Below are positions 39,490-51,603 of a DNA stretch of 64,000 bases, one piece after another (positions within the stretch are counted from its first letter, which is position 1; each line of letters opens with the position of its first letter). The DNA comes from Linyphia triangularis. Its lineage: Eukaryota; Arthropoda; Arachnida; Araneae; Linyphiidae. Location: NCBI GenBank assembly GCA_963978545.1, contig OZ021727.1, positions 53,084,487-53,148,486 of the forward strand. Reading direction: 5' to 3'. The translations under genes were made by a program, and so were the position numbers. The notes below the pieces were generated by a model that ran no database searches, was not told where the DNA came from, and worked only from the letters and a program-made list of their open reading frames with translations.

Positions 39490-42230
39490 CGTTTATAAAA
39501 GGCATATTTGCAAACGACCAATTTAATAGATTTTAATTTTCGCATTTTCCAAAAAAGAAAAATTAAGCAGGTAGGTGTGTTATATTGATAAAAATCGATA
39601 GATCAAAATCGAGATAAAAATGACCAGAATATGTTTGGTACATGACAGATAAAAAAAAAATCATTCTGAATTTCAGACGTCAAAATTCCAATTGGACAAG
39701 CAAATAGATTCTAATAACCATCAGCATACATTCGTATGCAGTATCAAATTTGTAATCAAATTTGATATTTAAACTCAAATATGGGTGCTTATTTAGACAC
39801 ATTTTAATGTTATTAAAATATAGTTGCTACTTTGATATTCATTTTTAATCTTTAATGTTGCAAACATATTTTTGCAAAGTTCAATTGATGTAATTTTATT
39901 CAGAGACGAAAACTAAGGATTTCTGAAAATATGACATACTTACCTCCTTAACTTGCATATGGACAATTAAAATAATTAAATCTATCAATCTTGTAAATTG
40001 AATTTCATATCACACGACTTCTTCTACAACATCAATAAGAAATGCGGAGGGGGGTAGCAGATTAGCGTATAAAAAAGAAAAGAGATAAAGCGATATACAA
40101 ATTTAAGAAATTACAAACCTCCAAATAGGAGAGAAATTTGATTTTCCGAAAAAAACGCGCAATTGTAAATAAACTCGTCTTCATAAACAAACATCTTAAT
40201 CCTTCAAATTGTTCTATCGTCTATGAAATTTAGTTTATTTAAGAGTCGAAAAAGGGATTGTCATAAAAATGCCCCCCCAGAAGTAATATAAAAGAATATT
40301 CCAGTAGAAATTATATTGAATGACAAGTTATATTTGCATTATATTGAGTGAATTTCTCAATTTTTGCTTAAAAATATATTTATATGTATGTACGTAAAAT
40401 TGTTTATTTTCTATTTTATTATTTTTCAAAATTTTAAACATGATTTGTTTTTAAATAATCAATAGCTTTAACATACTTTAAAGAAATATTAACTATTTCA
40501 ATTACCATACTAATTCTTGTAACTAATAAATCTATATTTTCAACATTTTTATTAGGAAATACTAATTCTACAACACAGTTTTGTTCCCACTTACCATGAT
40601 TTTTTATTAATATATTTACCCTCTTTCTAAAGTAAACATCTCAGGTTCGAATGATTCTAAAGGAAATCCTATAAAAGGAAAAAGAGAAACATATACTTTT
40701 TCGTCTGCGTGTTTACCCTTGTTTCACAATACCTTTCAATTTTCTGAAAAGTCTCCCCCAGTTTCATAGTTTGAGAAGAAACTTATCGATGGCTTGGTCA
40801 ACAATGTCTATATATGAGCACATCATTTTCCCATTGAAAACCTTTATACATCTGTTTACTTTTCCAGATAGTAGATGAAAATCTTTTATTTGTATCTTTC
40901 TTGTCACCTTTGGAGAAAAATTCTTTTATTATTGATTTTTTTTTGAGTTTGTACCTTAACATTAACTATTAGTAAGATTTTATCTTAAGAAAGACGAATA
41001 GTTAGAACTACTTGAGCAAATAAAATTATATAAAACGATCAAAGGAGACACTAAAACTAAACTGGCTAAAAAAGATGATGATGTTTTATCACTTGACATT
41101 TTAATGTAAAATTTATTTTATATGACTTTTTATTCGTAAGAATAATATATTTTTGATTATTTTGTAAAGAATCATTCTAGAAATTTTCTGAACTCAAATA
41201 CTTTTTTTTTATAAATTCACCACAAAAGATGTGCGTAGAAAGTAATTTCCATTGTATTAGAGTTAATAGAACATGTTATTTAAGTTGGTTATATTTCTAC
41301 AAACATTGTTATCTAGTTCAGAGCTAACATCACAATTTAAAGCATACTTTTATTTTTCAATATTATTTTCACAAATTTGTATTAAATGCCAAATTGTTCT
41401 TTATTTTATTTTATAATACTGATATTGATTGATACATTAGATTTTTATAGGGCACTTCAAATGGAAGGTTTAATAAAATATATAAATTTTCAATTTTTTG
41501 AAGTATTTTATTCACTTATTGCCATAAACAAGTTTTTATTAAGGTATTTTATAGCATTATAAATGAATTTAAGTTATAAAATAAATATTTTGTAGAACAT
41601 AATTGAATTTATTTGTTTCGTAATGATGAAAAAATAATACGAATAACTGATTTCTCAATGAAGTGTATAGCTTTTATTTTGTACTTATCAATTAAAAATA
41701 TATGTGTGAAATAAAAAAATTACTTTAAATACCCTGGAAGACATATAATTAATAGACTGTTCCTAAACTAAAGATATGAAATTTGAACTAGACAATTTAC
41801 CGTCAAATTCTTAAATTTTGCTCATTTTCTTTTTATAATCAATGTAAATTTAGAAAGTGTACATTTATTGGATAATCCATGAAAAAGGCACTACGCTATA
41901 AGTACTGGTATGCTGTTTTACATGAAATTTCAGATAAATGTATTTAAAAAAATTAAACAGAATCATAGAATAGACAGAAACATAGACTTTGGAAACTACT
42001 GCAACAAAAATATTCATATTACATTATTCAATTAGGGTTACGTATATTAGACTTTCAAAATTCAAATTAATGGTATTTATATGATAGCTTTTATTTATAT
42101 TACATATAAATTGTGGATTACAAAATTAATCAAATACTATATATTTTAAATGATTATTTATGTAAATATCAAAATTTAAACAAACAGTAAATACGTTACA
42201 ATTACAGTAACCAAATTATAATTTCAATTT
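39490..42230. other. AT-rich intronic DNA
   Basis: No feature recognised. Confidence 0.6.
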
Positions 42231-42239
42231 TTATTAGTT

Positions 42240-42570
42240 GTAGGTTTACACATCATTACATTCACACCCGATAGGAAACGAAATATTCTTATAGCTTAAT
42301 AGCGATATGCATTCCGTTTCTAATTAAAGTTTCACGAAGACAGCAATGCCGGAAATTTAGATTAATTCCGCAAATTAGAGGATTGTAGAAATGAAAAGAA
42401 TGTAACAGTATCGATTGCACAAACTCCCGCATTAATTCTTCGAAACTAATTACCCCTTTCCAACTTTAGATTAGGATTATCAATATTTAACATTTTTAGA
42501 AAGGATTTGAGAGGCGCTTCATAATCTTACAGCATAAATAAACTGAGATGACGGATGATGAGAAAGTTTG
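42240..42570. promoter_or_regulatory. Complex AT-moderate block, candidate regulatory element
   Basis: A stretch of higher complexity with several homeodomain-like cores (TCTAATTAAAG, GATTAATTCC, GCATTAATTC, CTAATTACCCC) and little repeat content. No exon pattern. Evidence is compositional only. Confidence 0.22.
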
Positions 42571-42836
42571 ACATAGCGACTGCTGAACATTAATCATGTA
42601 GGAATTTATAATTAATAAATTAATTTCAAGATACATTTGAGTAAATGTATTCGTGGTAGTATTACATGGATTAATTGATGCGAATTTTTGAATAAATTAT
42701 GAAGTTATTATGCATAAGAAGATTTTACACACATAGAGATTTTAGGGAGGTTCCCCTTCCCCTTTTAAATTTTTAATACATAATTTTATTATTCATCATA
42801 GATGATTGTTAAATTAACTAGTAAAATATTTTAACA

Positions 42837-43453
42837 CTAGATGAACACCCGTGCTTCGCTACGAAATTTAATATGAGCAATATTTTAGCTAGCTGTGAGG
42901 CCTCGCGTTGCGGAAATCAATCATTCGTGTATAGGTCCCAGATTTTGGTGCTTCGTTCGAAGGAAGGTACATCGCTACGCAAAATCGGGCTCGCTTCGTT
43001 CGCCTAAAAGTTCATTAACACATAAACACAGGCTTACTTCACTCGTTGAAAGATTCATTCCTATACAAGTATAGGTTCGTTTCGCGAGCGGAAAGGTTCA
43101 TTGCTGAGTAAGCATAAGCTCGCTTCACTCACTAAAATCTAATTGCTACGTAAAGCCTCAATATTAGAAGCCTCTCCCTTGTCGAGGAAAAAAAAAACAT
43201 TATTACAATAATACAACACCCCTTTAAGATTATTTTAACACGTGTTTGTGGAAAGCAAAATTCGAGGCCAAAACTGCTTATGTTGAAACTTTTTGAGCTC
43301 TAGGCCTATTAGAAGATGCTTTTTGTGAAAAAATTAATGTAAAAAACAAATTAAAATTTTAACATATTTTTTTTTCAGTCCAATTAGAAGGCCAAAACTA
43401 TTTATGCTGAAACTTTCAGAGCTCTACTCCAGTTTTAAGTAGGCTTATATAGA
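42837..43453 (-). mobile_element. Short non-autonomous Helitron-like element
   Basis: Read on the minus strand it ends in ATTTCGTAGCGAAGCACGGG, a short spacer, then CTAG, with T next. This is the Helitron 3' signature: CTRR end, a small hairpin (CGT-A-GC with GCACG) 10-15 bases before it, insertion between A and T. Its last 30 or so bases closely match the 3' end of the larger Helitron at 47360-47392. The likely 5' end (minus strand) is TCTATATAAGCCTAC at 43453, also preceded by A and similar to the TCTCTATATATA start of the larger element. About 617 bases, no Rep/helicase coding. The 3' end is firmer than the 5' end. Beyond it, GAGACGGACACACAGC may be the edge of another old repeat. Confidence 0.6.
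42986..43160. repeat. About 4 tandem copies of a 43-bp degenerate repeat inside the Helitron-like element
   Basis: Units begin GGCTCGCTTCGTTCGCC, GGCTTACTTCACTCGTTG, GGTTCGTTTCGCGAGCGG and AGCTCGCTTCACTCAC, each followed by roughly AAAGTTCATT and a variable ATA-rich end. Period close to 43 bases, identity moderate. Confidence 0.65.
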
Positions 43454-44539
43454 TCCACAGAGACGGACACACAGCTTGTTTTATTATTATGTATAACAAG
43501 AGAGTAAACATTTATAACCATTTTTGAAACGTGTATAATTTAACTCGCATGATAATTATAATTTTTATTTACTTTTTTAATCAATAAGTATGGCTGATCA
43601 TCTGTAATTCAAATACATTAAAAATGCAATCAATTTTCTTGTATACTAATTACAGCCTTTCTTCAAAAAATAATTGCTGAAGATTACTTTAAAAAAAAAA
43701 AAATTATTCCTCAAAGCTTTTGTATATGTTTCTTCATTGTAATATAATACTTAATAGATAGCAGAATACAATAAATAATTTATTAGTTCGGTAAACAATT
43801 TTTATCCAAAATACTTTTATAAAATTAGGTAATTCAATCCTAATTCGGTTACGTTTCTTTTGCATTGATTCTAAATATAAACTAAATTTAGGATGGAAAA
43901 ATGTGAATGCATTTTATGTGTACACAATAAAAATTAGTAGTCCTCGGTTATATACAATTTTCTGAAAATTCAAATATTCCCTAATACTATTCCTTAAGAA
44001 AACATTGTGTGCAAAGTTTCAATACAATCAGACACTAGGAGACTTCAACCACCTTGAAATTGGAATATTCTGTTCAAACTGTTTTCTCTATTTCCTTTGA
44101 CTGTTTTAGTTTCTCTTCTAAGGTAATTTTATGTGTACACATTCAAGTATCCCAAGCAAACGTTAAAAAACATTTTGAATGAAATTTCTCAAACGTTATT
44201 TTTTAAATTTCTGCAATAACTTGAAATATTTAAAATACATTAAGTGACAGTTGTGTGTTATTCTATATCCCAAGTCTGTTATGCATAGTTTAAAAATTGC
44301 AGTTGATAACTTTTTCACGTTAATAAAATTAGTTTTCTTATGTAAATCTTAGTATCATATCCTTAAAATGAATTGTTGTTATTTTTAATACATCAAAAAC
44401 CCAATTATTTCTAAAAATGACAATTTGAAATTTTTTTTAATTTTCTTATTTCTTTAAAAAATTGCAGTTGACGATAAAATCTCTGCTTAAAGAGATTTGA
44501 TTCATAATAATTTATTTGAATTTAGTTAAGTTTGTACAA

Positions 44540-44683
<144 letters not shown>

Positions 44684-44759
44684 TTTATGTATTAACTTCA
44701 TTAAAAGCTTATTTTATAAACCATGTGAAATAAAACTCTTATAAATTTTGTCCTAATGC

Positions 44760-45130
44760 AAATTAAACACAATAGGCGAGTGACGAATGGCTAACACAAT
44801 TCAATCCGTAACCTTTTCTGGCAATATGTGACAAAGATGCTAATGGAGAAATAATTACGAGAATTCAAACCAGGAAACTTTTCTACTTAAGTGCGGTGTT
44901 CAATTTACGAAATGCAAATGCAATTCTAGAATCAGTATCCCTAATTATCTCTCAGTATAAACAACGTAGAGCGCCAAAGATAATTAACTCGCATAATTCG
45001 ACAAGTATTAGATGCCCAAAACAGCTTCGCAAATAGTAGTTTGAAATTACAACCTTACAATCCGGTGAAGTAGTCACTCTTGTACTCAAGTTGAGAAAAT
45101 GCAGGCACTTGATGTGAATTCTTAGATGCG
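44760..45130. promoter_or_regulatory. Complex block next to the Helitron, candidate non-coding element
   Basis: About 350 bases with balanced composition (GGCGAGTGACGAATGGC, GTAGAGCGCCAAAG, ACAGCTTCGCAAATAG) and repeated AATTAC/TAATTA cores. No coding or splice evidence. Confidence 0.22.
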
Positions 45131-45309
45131 AACTGAATAAATAGTATGATGAAAATTATCATTCAAATTTTAATCTGTTTATTATAGCTAGTACTAATAT
45201 AACCATGCTGAATAATGTTATATTGCATAGATATTTTTTTAAGTTTAACTTGTGTTTTGTTAGATTACCAGGAAATGAATCTTTACTTTTGAAACATATT
45301 GAAACACAA

Positions 45310-47392
45310 TCTCTATATATATATAAGGCAAAGCCCTCACTCACTGACTCACTCATCACTAATTCTCCCACTTCCCACATAGTCACAACTCTGAAAATCG
45401 GCACAAATATCAACAGTGGTAAAAATAGAAAAAGTAAACTATTCCGATCTCGATTAACCCACTTTAAGGGGTCGAAAAGGGGTTAAACGTTCCAAACGGG
45501 GGACATTCGAAAATCATACTTCCCACATAGTCACAACTCTGAAAATCGGCACAAATATCAACAATGGTAAAAATAGAAAAAGTAAACTATTCCGATCTCG
45601 ATTAACCCACTTTAAGGGGTCGAAAAGGGCTTAAACGTTCCAAACGGGGGACATTCGAAAATCCTACTTCCCACATAGTCACAACTCTGAAAATCGGCAC
45701 AAATATCAGCAATGGTAAAAATAGAAAAAGTAAACTATTCCGATCTCGATTAACCCACTTTAAGTGATCGAAAAGGGGTTAAACGTTCCAAATGGGGGAC
45801 ATTCGAAAATCCTACTTCCCACATAGTCACAATTCTGAAAATCGGCACAAATATCAACAATGGTAAAAATAGAAAAAGTAAACTATTCCGATCTCGATTA
45901 ACCCACTTTAAGGGGTCGAAAAGGGGTTAAACGTTCCAAACGGGGGACATTCGAAAATCCTACTTCCCACATAGTCACAACTCTAAAAACTGGTGAGAAT
46001 ATCAATAAAGACAAACGAAGAAAAAGTAAGTTATTCCGATCTCTATTAACCCACTTTAAGGGGTCGAAAAGGGGTTAAACGTTCCAAACGAGGGACATTC
46101 GAATATATTACTTCCCATTTGGTCACAACTCTAAAAATTGGTACAAATATTAACAATAGTAAACATAGAAAAAGTAAGCTATTCCGATCTCGATTAACCC
46201 ACTTTAAGGGCTCGAAAAGGGGTTAAACGTTCCAAACGAGGAATATTGGAATGTCCTACTTCTCATTTCGTCACAACTCTAAAAATTGGTGAGAATATCA
46301 ATAAAGACAAACGAAGAAAAAGTAAGTTATTCCGATCTCGATTAACCCACTTTAAGAGGTGGAACAGGGGTTAAACGTTCCAAACGAGGGATATTCGAAT
46401 GTCCTACTTCCCCTTTCGTCACAACTCTGAAATCTGGTGCAAGTATCAACAAAAACAAACGTATAAAAAGTAAGCTATTCCGATCTCTATTTACCCACTC
46501 TAAGAGATCAAAAAGGGGTTAAACGTTCCAAACGAGGGATATTCGAATGTACCACTTCCCATATGGTCACAACTCTAAAAATTGGTACAAATGTCAACAA
46601 TGGTAAACATAGAAAAAGTAGGCTATTCCGATCTCGATTAACCCACTTTAAGAGGTAAAAAAGGGGTTAAACGTTCCAAACGAGCGATATATTCGAATGT
46701 CCTACTTCTCATATTTTCACAATTCTGAAAACTGGTGTGAATATCAATAAAGACAAACGCAGAAAAAGTAAACTATTCCGATCTCGGGTGGATCAAGGGG
46801 TGGAAAAGGGGTTAAGCGTTCCAAACGAGGAATATTCGAATGTACCACTTCCCATATGGTCACAACTCGGAAATTTGGTACAAATGTCAAAAAAGATTAA
46901 ACATAGAAAAAGTAAGCTATTCTGTTCTCGATTAACCAACTTTAAGGGGTCGAAAAGGGGTTAAATGTTCCAAACGAGGGATATCCGAATGTTCCTCTTC
47001 CAATATAGTCATTTGTCTGATATTTTTTTGCAAATGTTAAAAAAATAAGTCATTCCAATATCGATTAACGAATTTTTAAGGGATGAAAGGACGACGCAAC
47101 ATTGAAACTATACGAGGATTAACTTAATGTCTAATTAACTTAATTCCAATACAGCTACTACTTTGAAATTTAGAACTAAGAGCAAACATAAACACAATAA
47201 ACTATTCCAGTTTACAATTCACAATTATAAATTTCTTTTTAAATGTCAACAAAGGAAAGTTCCTATTTTGATAAATCAATTTGTCGGGATCGAAATGGGA
47301 GCAAAAGTCTGAAGTGTAGAATACATGAATGTCTTTTGATAGCTAAAATGCTAATGGTAAAATTTCGTAGCGCAACACGGGTATTCAGCTAG
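45310..47392 (+). mobile_element. Non-autonomous Helitron with internal tandem array
   Basis: It starts with TC in TCTCTATATATATATAAGG, followed by the GCAAAGCCCTCACTCACTGA and CATCACTAATTCTCCC motifs typical of arthropod Helitron 5' ends. It ends with ATTTCGTAGCGCAACACGGG, a short spacer and CTAG. The base before is A (45309) and the base after is T (47393), as expected for Helitron insertion between A and T without target duplication. Length 2083. No Rep or helicase motif is present, so it would depend on an autonomous partner. The interior is dominated by a 148-bp tandem array. The 3' hairpin is weak compared with the related copy at 42837. Confidence 0.85.
45370..46995 (+). repeat. About 11 tandem copies of a 148-bp repeat within the Helitron
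   Basis: The landmark ACTTCCCACATAGTCACAAC recurs at 45370, 45518, 45666, 45814, 45962, 46110, 46258, 46406, 46554, 46704 and 46847 (later copies with substitutions). This gives a 148-base period held for eight steps, then 150 and 143. Each unit also holds CTATTCCGATCTCGATTAAC and GGGGTTAAACGTTCCAAACG. The first four copies are nearly identical and later ones diverge. The unit stays open in one frame for long stretches (for example 45205-45486), but this is a repeat effect, not a gene. Confidence 0.95.
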
Positions 47393-47743
47393 TTTAGTAT
47401 AATACGAAAAAAAATTGTTTATTACTCAAGTAAATAATATCTAGAGTTATTTCTCTACAATAAAATAACGAATGATTACAGAAAAATAATTTATTTTGGA
47501 AATTAAGTTATTTTGAAAAAATTTGAAAAGTAATAATAGTAGTTTAATAAGACTTTACATTCACAATTAATATATTCGCAGTACACAAACATGTTTCAAA
47601 CCTATTATTAATTATCTAGGGGTTATTATTTCCTAAATATTAATTTTAGGTATGAAATCAAATCAATATAAACGTTGTAATTGACGTTAAAATTAAACAT
47701 TTGCAACATTTACTTATCATTTAAATATGTATTTTTAAATTGC

Positions 47744-47775
<32 letters not shown>

Positions 47776-47794
47776 AATAATAATAATAATAATA
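47744..47794. repeat. A28 run followed by (AAT)n
   Basis: A pure A tract, then TTGAAATAATAATAATAATAAT. Possibly an aged poly-A tail evolving into a trinucleotide repeat. Confidence 0.85.
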
Positions 47795-48090
47795 TTTAGA
47801 TAATTTTTTTTTAAAATTGGTTTTAAGCTTTCGTCTGCCTTGACGACAATGAAAATGTAGGTATAAATATGTATCCCTCTAATATATGTACCTGATCCAA
47901 CGTATTTTTTTTTTCCAAATTATAAAACAACTTGCATTATTTGCCAATTATTACTTTTACAATACATGGTATAGAACATAGATGGATTTAATATAAATAT
48001 TTAATTCTTGTCAAATGTGCATCATGTAAGTTCTTTAAGAAGAACATACATGAAACGCATTTCCTTTTGATAAGGCATTAAATATACGAG

Positions 48091-48194
48091 TAACTTGCTA
48101 TCATTGATTCAAACGAGGAAAATACTTAAAAGTTCATAATAAGTTATTGAACTTTTGGATATTTTTGTTCTTTTGCATCAATGATAGCAAGTTA
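48091..48194. ncRNA. Long imperfect hairpin, candidate small-RNA precursor or foldback MITE
   Basis: The left arm starts TAACTTGCTATCATTGAT, and the right arm ends with its exact 18-base reverse complement (ATCAATGATAGCAAGTTA, ending 48194). Pairing continues inward with scattered mismatches through AAAGTTCA/TGAACTTT to a small loop near 48138, giving arms of roughly 50 bases. A stem of about 100 nt with a perfectly paired outer 18 bases and an imperfect inner part is the geometry of a microRNA precursor, but also of a foldback MITE. I do not recognise either arm as a known microRNA. Transcription is unproven. Confidence 0.4.
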
Positions 48195-48309
48195 ACTTAC
48201 GGGAACCCTTTTTTTACAAGTTTTGAAAAGTGGAAACAGGAATTTCATTTCCGTCGTAAATGATAACTGAAGTTAGTCCGACCATGACTTTCAATGCAGA
48301 TGTAGAAAT

Positions 48310-48322
48310 GGGGGGGGGGGGG
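48310..48322. repeat. Poly-G run of 13
   Basis: Simple G tract in a G/A-rich patch (to about 48390). Confidence 0.9.
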
Positions 48323-48399
48323 AGAAGGATTAGGAATGAAGAGGGGAATACGAATTTGAGATAAGAAGAGGATTTAGAAAGAGTTTAATGAAGATTCAA

Positions 48400-49490
48400 C
48401 GAAGGCCAGACCAATACTTAAAAGGTGATCACCAATATCGTCAAATCTAATACTCACAAATTTTGGTTTTATGTATAAAGTTTTTATCCTGTTAAACAAG
48501 AAACAGGTCTTCGCTGAAATGCTGCCCCAATGTTCATTGAGCAGCGTTGCCCCAAATTTTCTGATTAATGTTAATTTTTATATTTCTTGCTACAAAAATT
48601 TAAGGGATCAACAATAGGCAATATAACAGAAAAAAAATTTACCCACCACTATGTTGCTACACGATGTTGATGGTTCCGAATTTTTTCTTCATATAGTGTA
48701 TTACAAGAAATACTCATCACGTGTATATTCCTTAATACTATTTGATTTCTTATACAATATTGGTTACTAAATTTAAAGCAGTTTAAGAAATATGGTTTTT
48801 GATTTTAACGATAATTCGAAACATTAAAAAATAAAAAAAAATTGAATTTGATGCATCATTTCAACCAAGCAATGTAATTTAATTAATGGGACCATATTTG
48901 AAACTTCAAAAAATAAAAAAATAAAAAATGCAAGAGATTTTTGAATGAAAAATATTACATTTAATATCTTGGATTGTTTTCAAAAGCTTTTTATTGAAGA
49001 ATTATCACTAAATACTAGAGTAAAGGGTAGACTAGCTGAATTATTAGGACTTAGTGCTAGACAAGTATCCTTCTTTACCTTTAAGAAAAAATTATAGTGG
49101 GTGTCAAAATAAAAAATAAATCTAACATACGAACAATTTTTAACTACCACTAGTTTTTGAATCATTAAATAACTACGCATTTATTATTATAGTTTATTGT
49201 GCCTATTCATCATGAGACTGCTAAAAAAATAATTAAAGTATCTTAAAACTGAATTATGATTATTTATCTGCTTTTTTACGATAAAAAATAAAGTTAGTAT
49301 ATGCTTAGAAAAATAATTACATATCATTATAAAAATAAAAAATAAAAAAAAACGTATTGTTTTCTTCATCAAAATTGCATTGCTGCGTTCTTACATACTT
49401 CAACTTACTGTAAAATGGAAAGAAAAAAAATAATAACGCGAAACGGAATTGTACAAAAATAAGGAACAACACAAGCAAAAAACAGTTGGT
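48400..49490. other. AT-rich intronic DNA
   Basis: No gene recognised. Short minus-strand open frames (60-80 codons, 48980-49560) are Phe/Lys/Asn-rich translations of A/T tracts. Confidence 0.55.
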
Positions 49491-49499
49491 TTTACAGCG

Positions 49500-49940
49500 T
49501 TCTAATTCAATCAGCTTTCCCCCCCGTCCAGATTCTATGAGCTGTGGAATGTACAATACCACGCTAGTATAAACCAGCCAACTGGAAGAGATTCAATTTA
49601 GAAGGACCGTTGCAACTCATGCGCGATCTGAATTGTTCCATTCTGAAAAATTACAGGAAGCCATCAGATCATGCTTCTTTGCAACAAAACAATTGACTTT
49701 TGATTCACACGAACTGCTCGGAATTTTTCATTCATCCGCTTCGAACCCCTATTGTTCTCTGACTTGAACATCATTGCTAACTTCGTCGTATTTGACGCTA
49801 CTTATTTGTAAAATCATTCGTTTCAAATAGCCAGACAAATTCCATAAACATCCATGCGAAGATACTTTGCTTCAATGAAACGCGGATTCCTTTTGCAGTT
49901 ATTATTTTAAATCGATGCCTTAGGGTGTTTGTTTAGCTTT
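49500..49940. promoter_or_regulatory. Complex GC-richer block, candidate non-coding element
   Basis: About 430 bases of balanced sequence (AACCAGCCAACTGGAAGAG, GGACCGTTGCAACTCATGCG, ACGAACTGCTCGGAATTT) without an open frame of note. Candidate enhancer by composition only. Confidence 0.24.
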
Positions 49941-49949
49941 AAATATTTG

Positions 49950-51380
49950 TTTCGTATTATACGCAATCATGTTTGTTTGTTCTCTAATGCCACTACTCAT
50001 TTCAGGGGATTTGAAATGAAATCAACAAAATTAATTGACTATTAATAAATATGATTTATGTATACATGAACATTCTTAATTTTTCTTACAATTGTACTGC
50101 AGTTGGTAGGCAAATTAGAAATTATTTAAATTAATTATAATTAAGAGCCAATAAAAATGTAACTGTCGTTGGAAATTAAAAACACGAACAATAAAATATG
50201 AAGAATGAACTAATATTTAAATTTAATGAATTATTCATTTAATCACTTTTGAATATTTCAGTAGCATAAAAACTAATCTCTATGTCAACAGAAGTTAACA
50301 TAAATTAATATTAAATAACCACTATCCATTGATAAAAATAATTATCTTTCTGTAAAATTACCTTTCATTCAAACATTTATAATTTTGATTTAAAGCTTTT
50401 TTAAAATAATCGTATACTTATTACTTATTTTATAAACGTCTTTTCAAACGTAATGCATTTTATCTTTTGCTGGTTAAGTAATCTAACTAAAAACGTTCTA
50501 AGATCCTAAAGCCATTTTTGGATAATTATAGATACTTGCCGTATGGTCACGTTAATAAAGTATAGACTTGGACTTTAATGGAAATAATAGTCTACGGATT
50601 TTTAATTTGCATATTGGGACACATAAAATTTTAGGATATAAGTTCACGGGGATCTTAAAATATAATACACTTTATACACATCCCCCAATCTTAGTAGAAA
50701 TACATCGTGTCAAGTATTTGCATAAAGGGTGCAAGGAGTGACTTTCCTACAATTAGAGTGTCCTTTAGCAAGTCATCTTCACTCTATCAAATGAAAGTTT
50801 GTCATGTGGAGTGTGTGAAAGCACATCAGGGATTTAAGAAAGTTCATAATATTTTTTATCAAAAGGAATTTTTAAGAGGGAGATTCATTTTATGATTTAA
50901 TAAGAATGCCTGTAGATCAATGAAAAAGTTTGTTTATGACAAATGCACAACTCTAGTCATGTTCCAGTTCCAATGAATTACATTTCATAATAATTTCTGT
51001 CTAAATATAGTAATTGATTTTAAATAAGTTTTCTAACTTAGGCGTCGACTGGGAAGCTTAAGCAAAGGCTATTTAGAAAATTTACTTTAATGAGTTGCAA
51101 CTTAAACTCTGATAACAATTATAAATATATCAAAAGTCTGTTTTATCTAGCCCGTTGTATTGTTATCATGCATTATAGAATAAACTTGTCATCACTGAAA
51201 TCTTTTGAGTTATTGTATTTACAATTTTAAATCATTAAAGTAATATGCAAATTAGTAAATAATTCAATAATTCAACACCGTTAAATTTTGATACTAATGA
51301 AATGTGAAAATTAAAATTTTTTCTATCATGCTATTATAATTGGCCACAAGTTTTAGTTGGTGATGAAATTATGAAAAATC

Positions 51381-51386
<6 letters not shown>
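49950..51386. other. AT-rich intronic DNA
   Basis: Nothing recognisable. A 62-codon open frame near 50707-50895 has no identifiable product. Confidence 0.55.

Positions 51387-51474
<88 letters not shown>
51387..51474. repeat. (TA)n microsatellite, about 88 bases
   Basis: Pure TA tract 130 bases left of the piggyBac insertion. Confidence 0.95.
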
Positions 51475-51478
<4 letters not shown>

Positions 51479-51533
51479 GTAATCTTATTACGTTCATGCT
51501 GGTGCCCGCACTAGAATGTTTCATCGGGTGGTG

Positions 51534-51551
51534 CGTACCACCGGTGGTACG
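51534..51551. repeat. Perfect 18-base palindrome CGTACCACCGGTGGTACG
   Basis: Fully self-complementary, in a GC-rich patch (51498-51575) unlike its neighbours. ACCACCGGTGGTACG-type sequence occurs near the ends of some hAT elements, so this could be a small remnant lying just outside the piggyBac. No paired terminus was found. Confidence 0.7.
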
Positions 51552-51599
51552 TATTTCACTGTGCTATTAGACGGTACGTAACATCAAATATTTAACGCT

Positions 51600-51603
51600 T
51601 TAA
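51600..51603. repeat. Left TTAA target-site duplication of the piggyBac element
   Basis: TTAA abutting the left inverted repeat. It is matched by the TTAA at 53830-53833. Confidence 0.85.

Noticed and set aside
45159..45486. Overlapping open frames on both strands at the start of the Helitron
   Set aside because: They follow the 148-bp repeat unit and have no domain. Openness comes from repetition of one stop-poor unit.
45370..46995. CRISPR-like regular repeats
   Set aside because: The whole 148-bp unit is repeated with no unique spacers, inside a Helitron in a eukaryotic genome.
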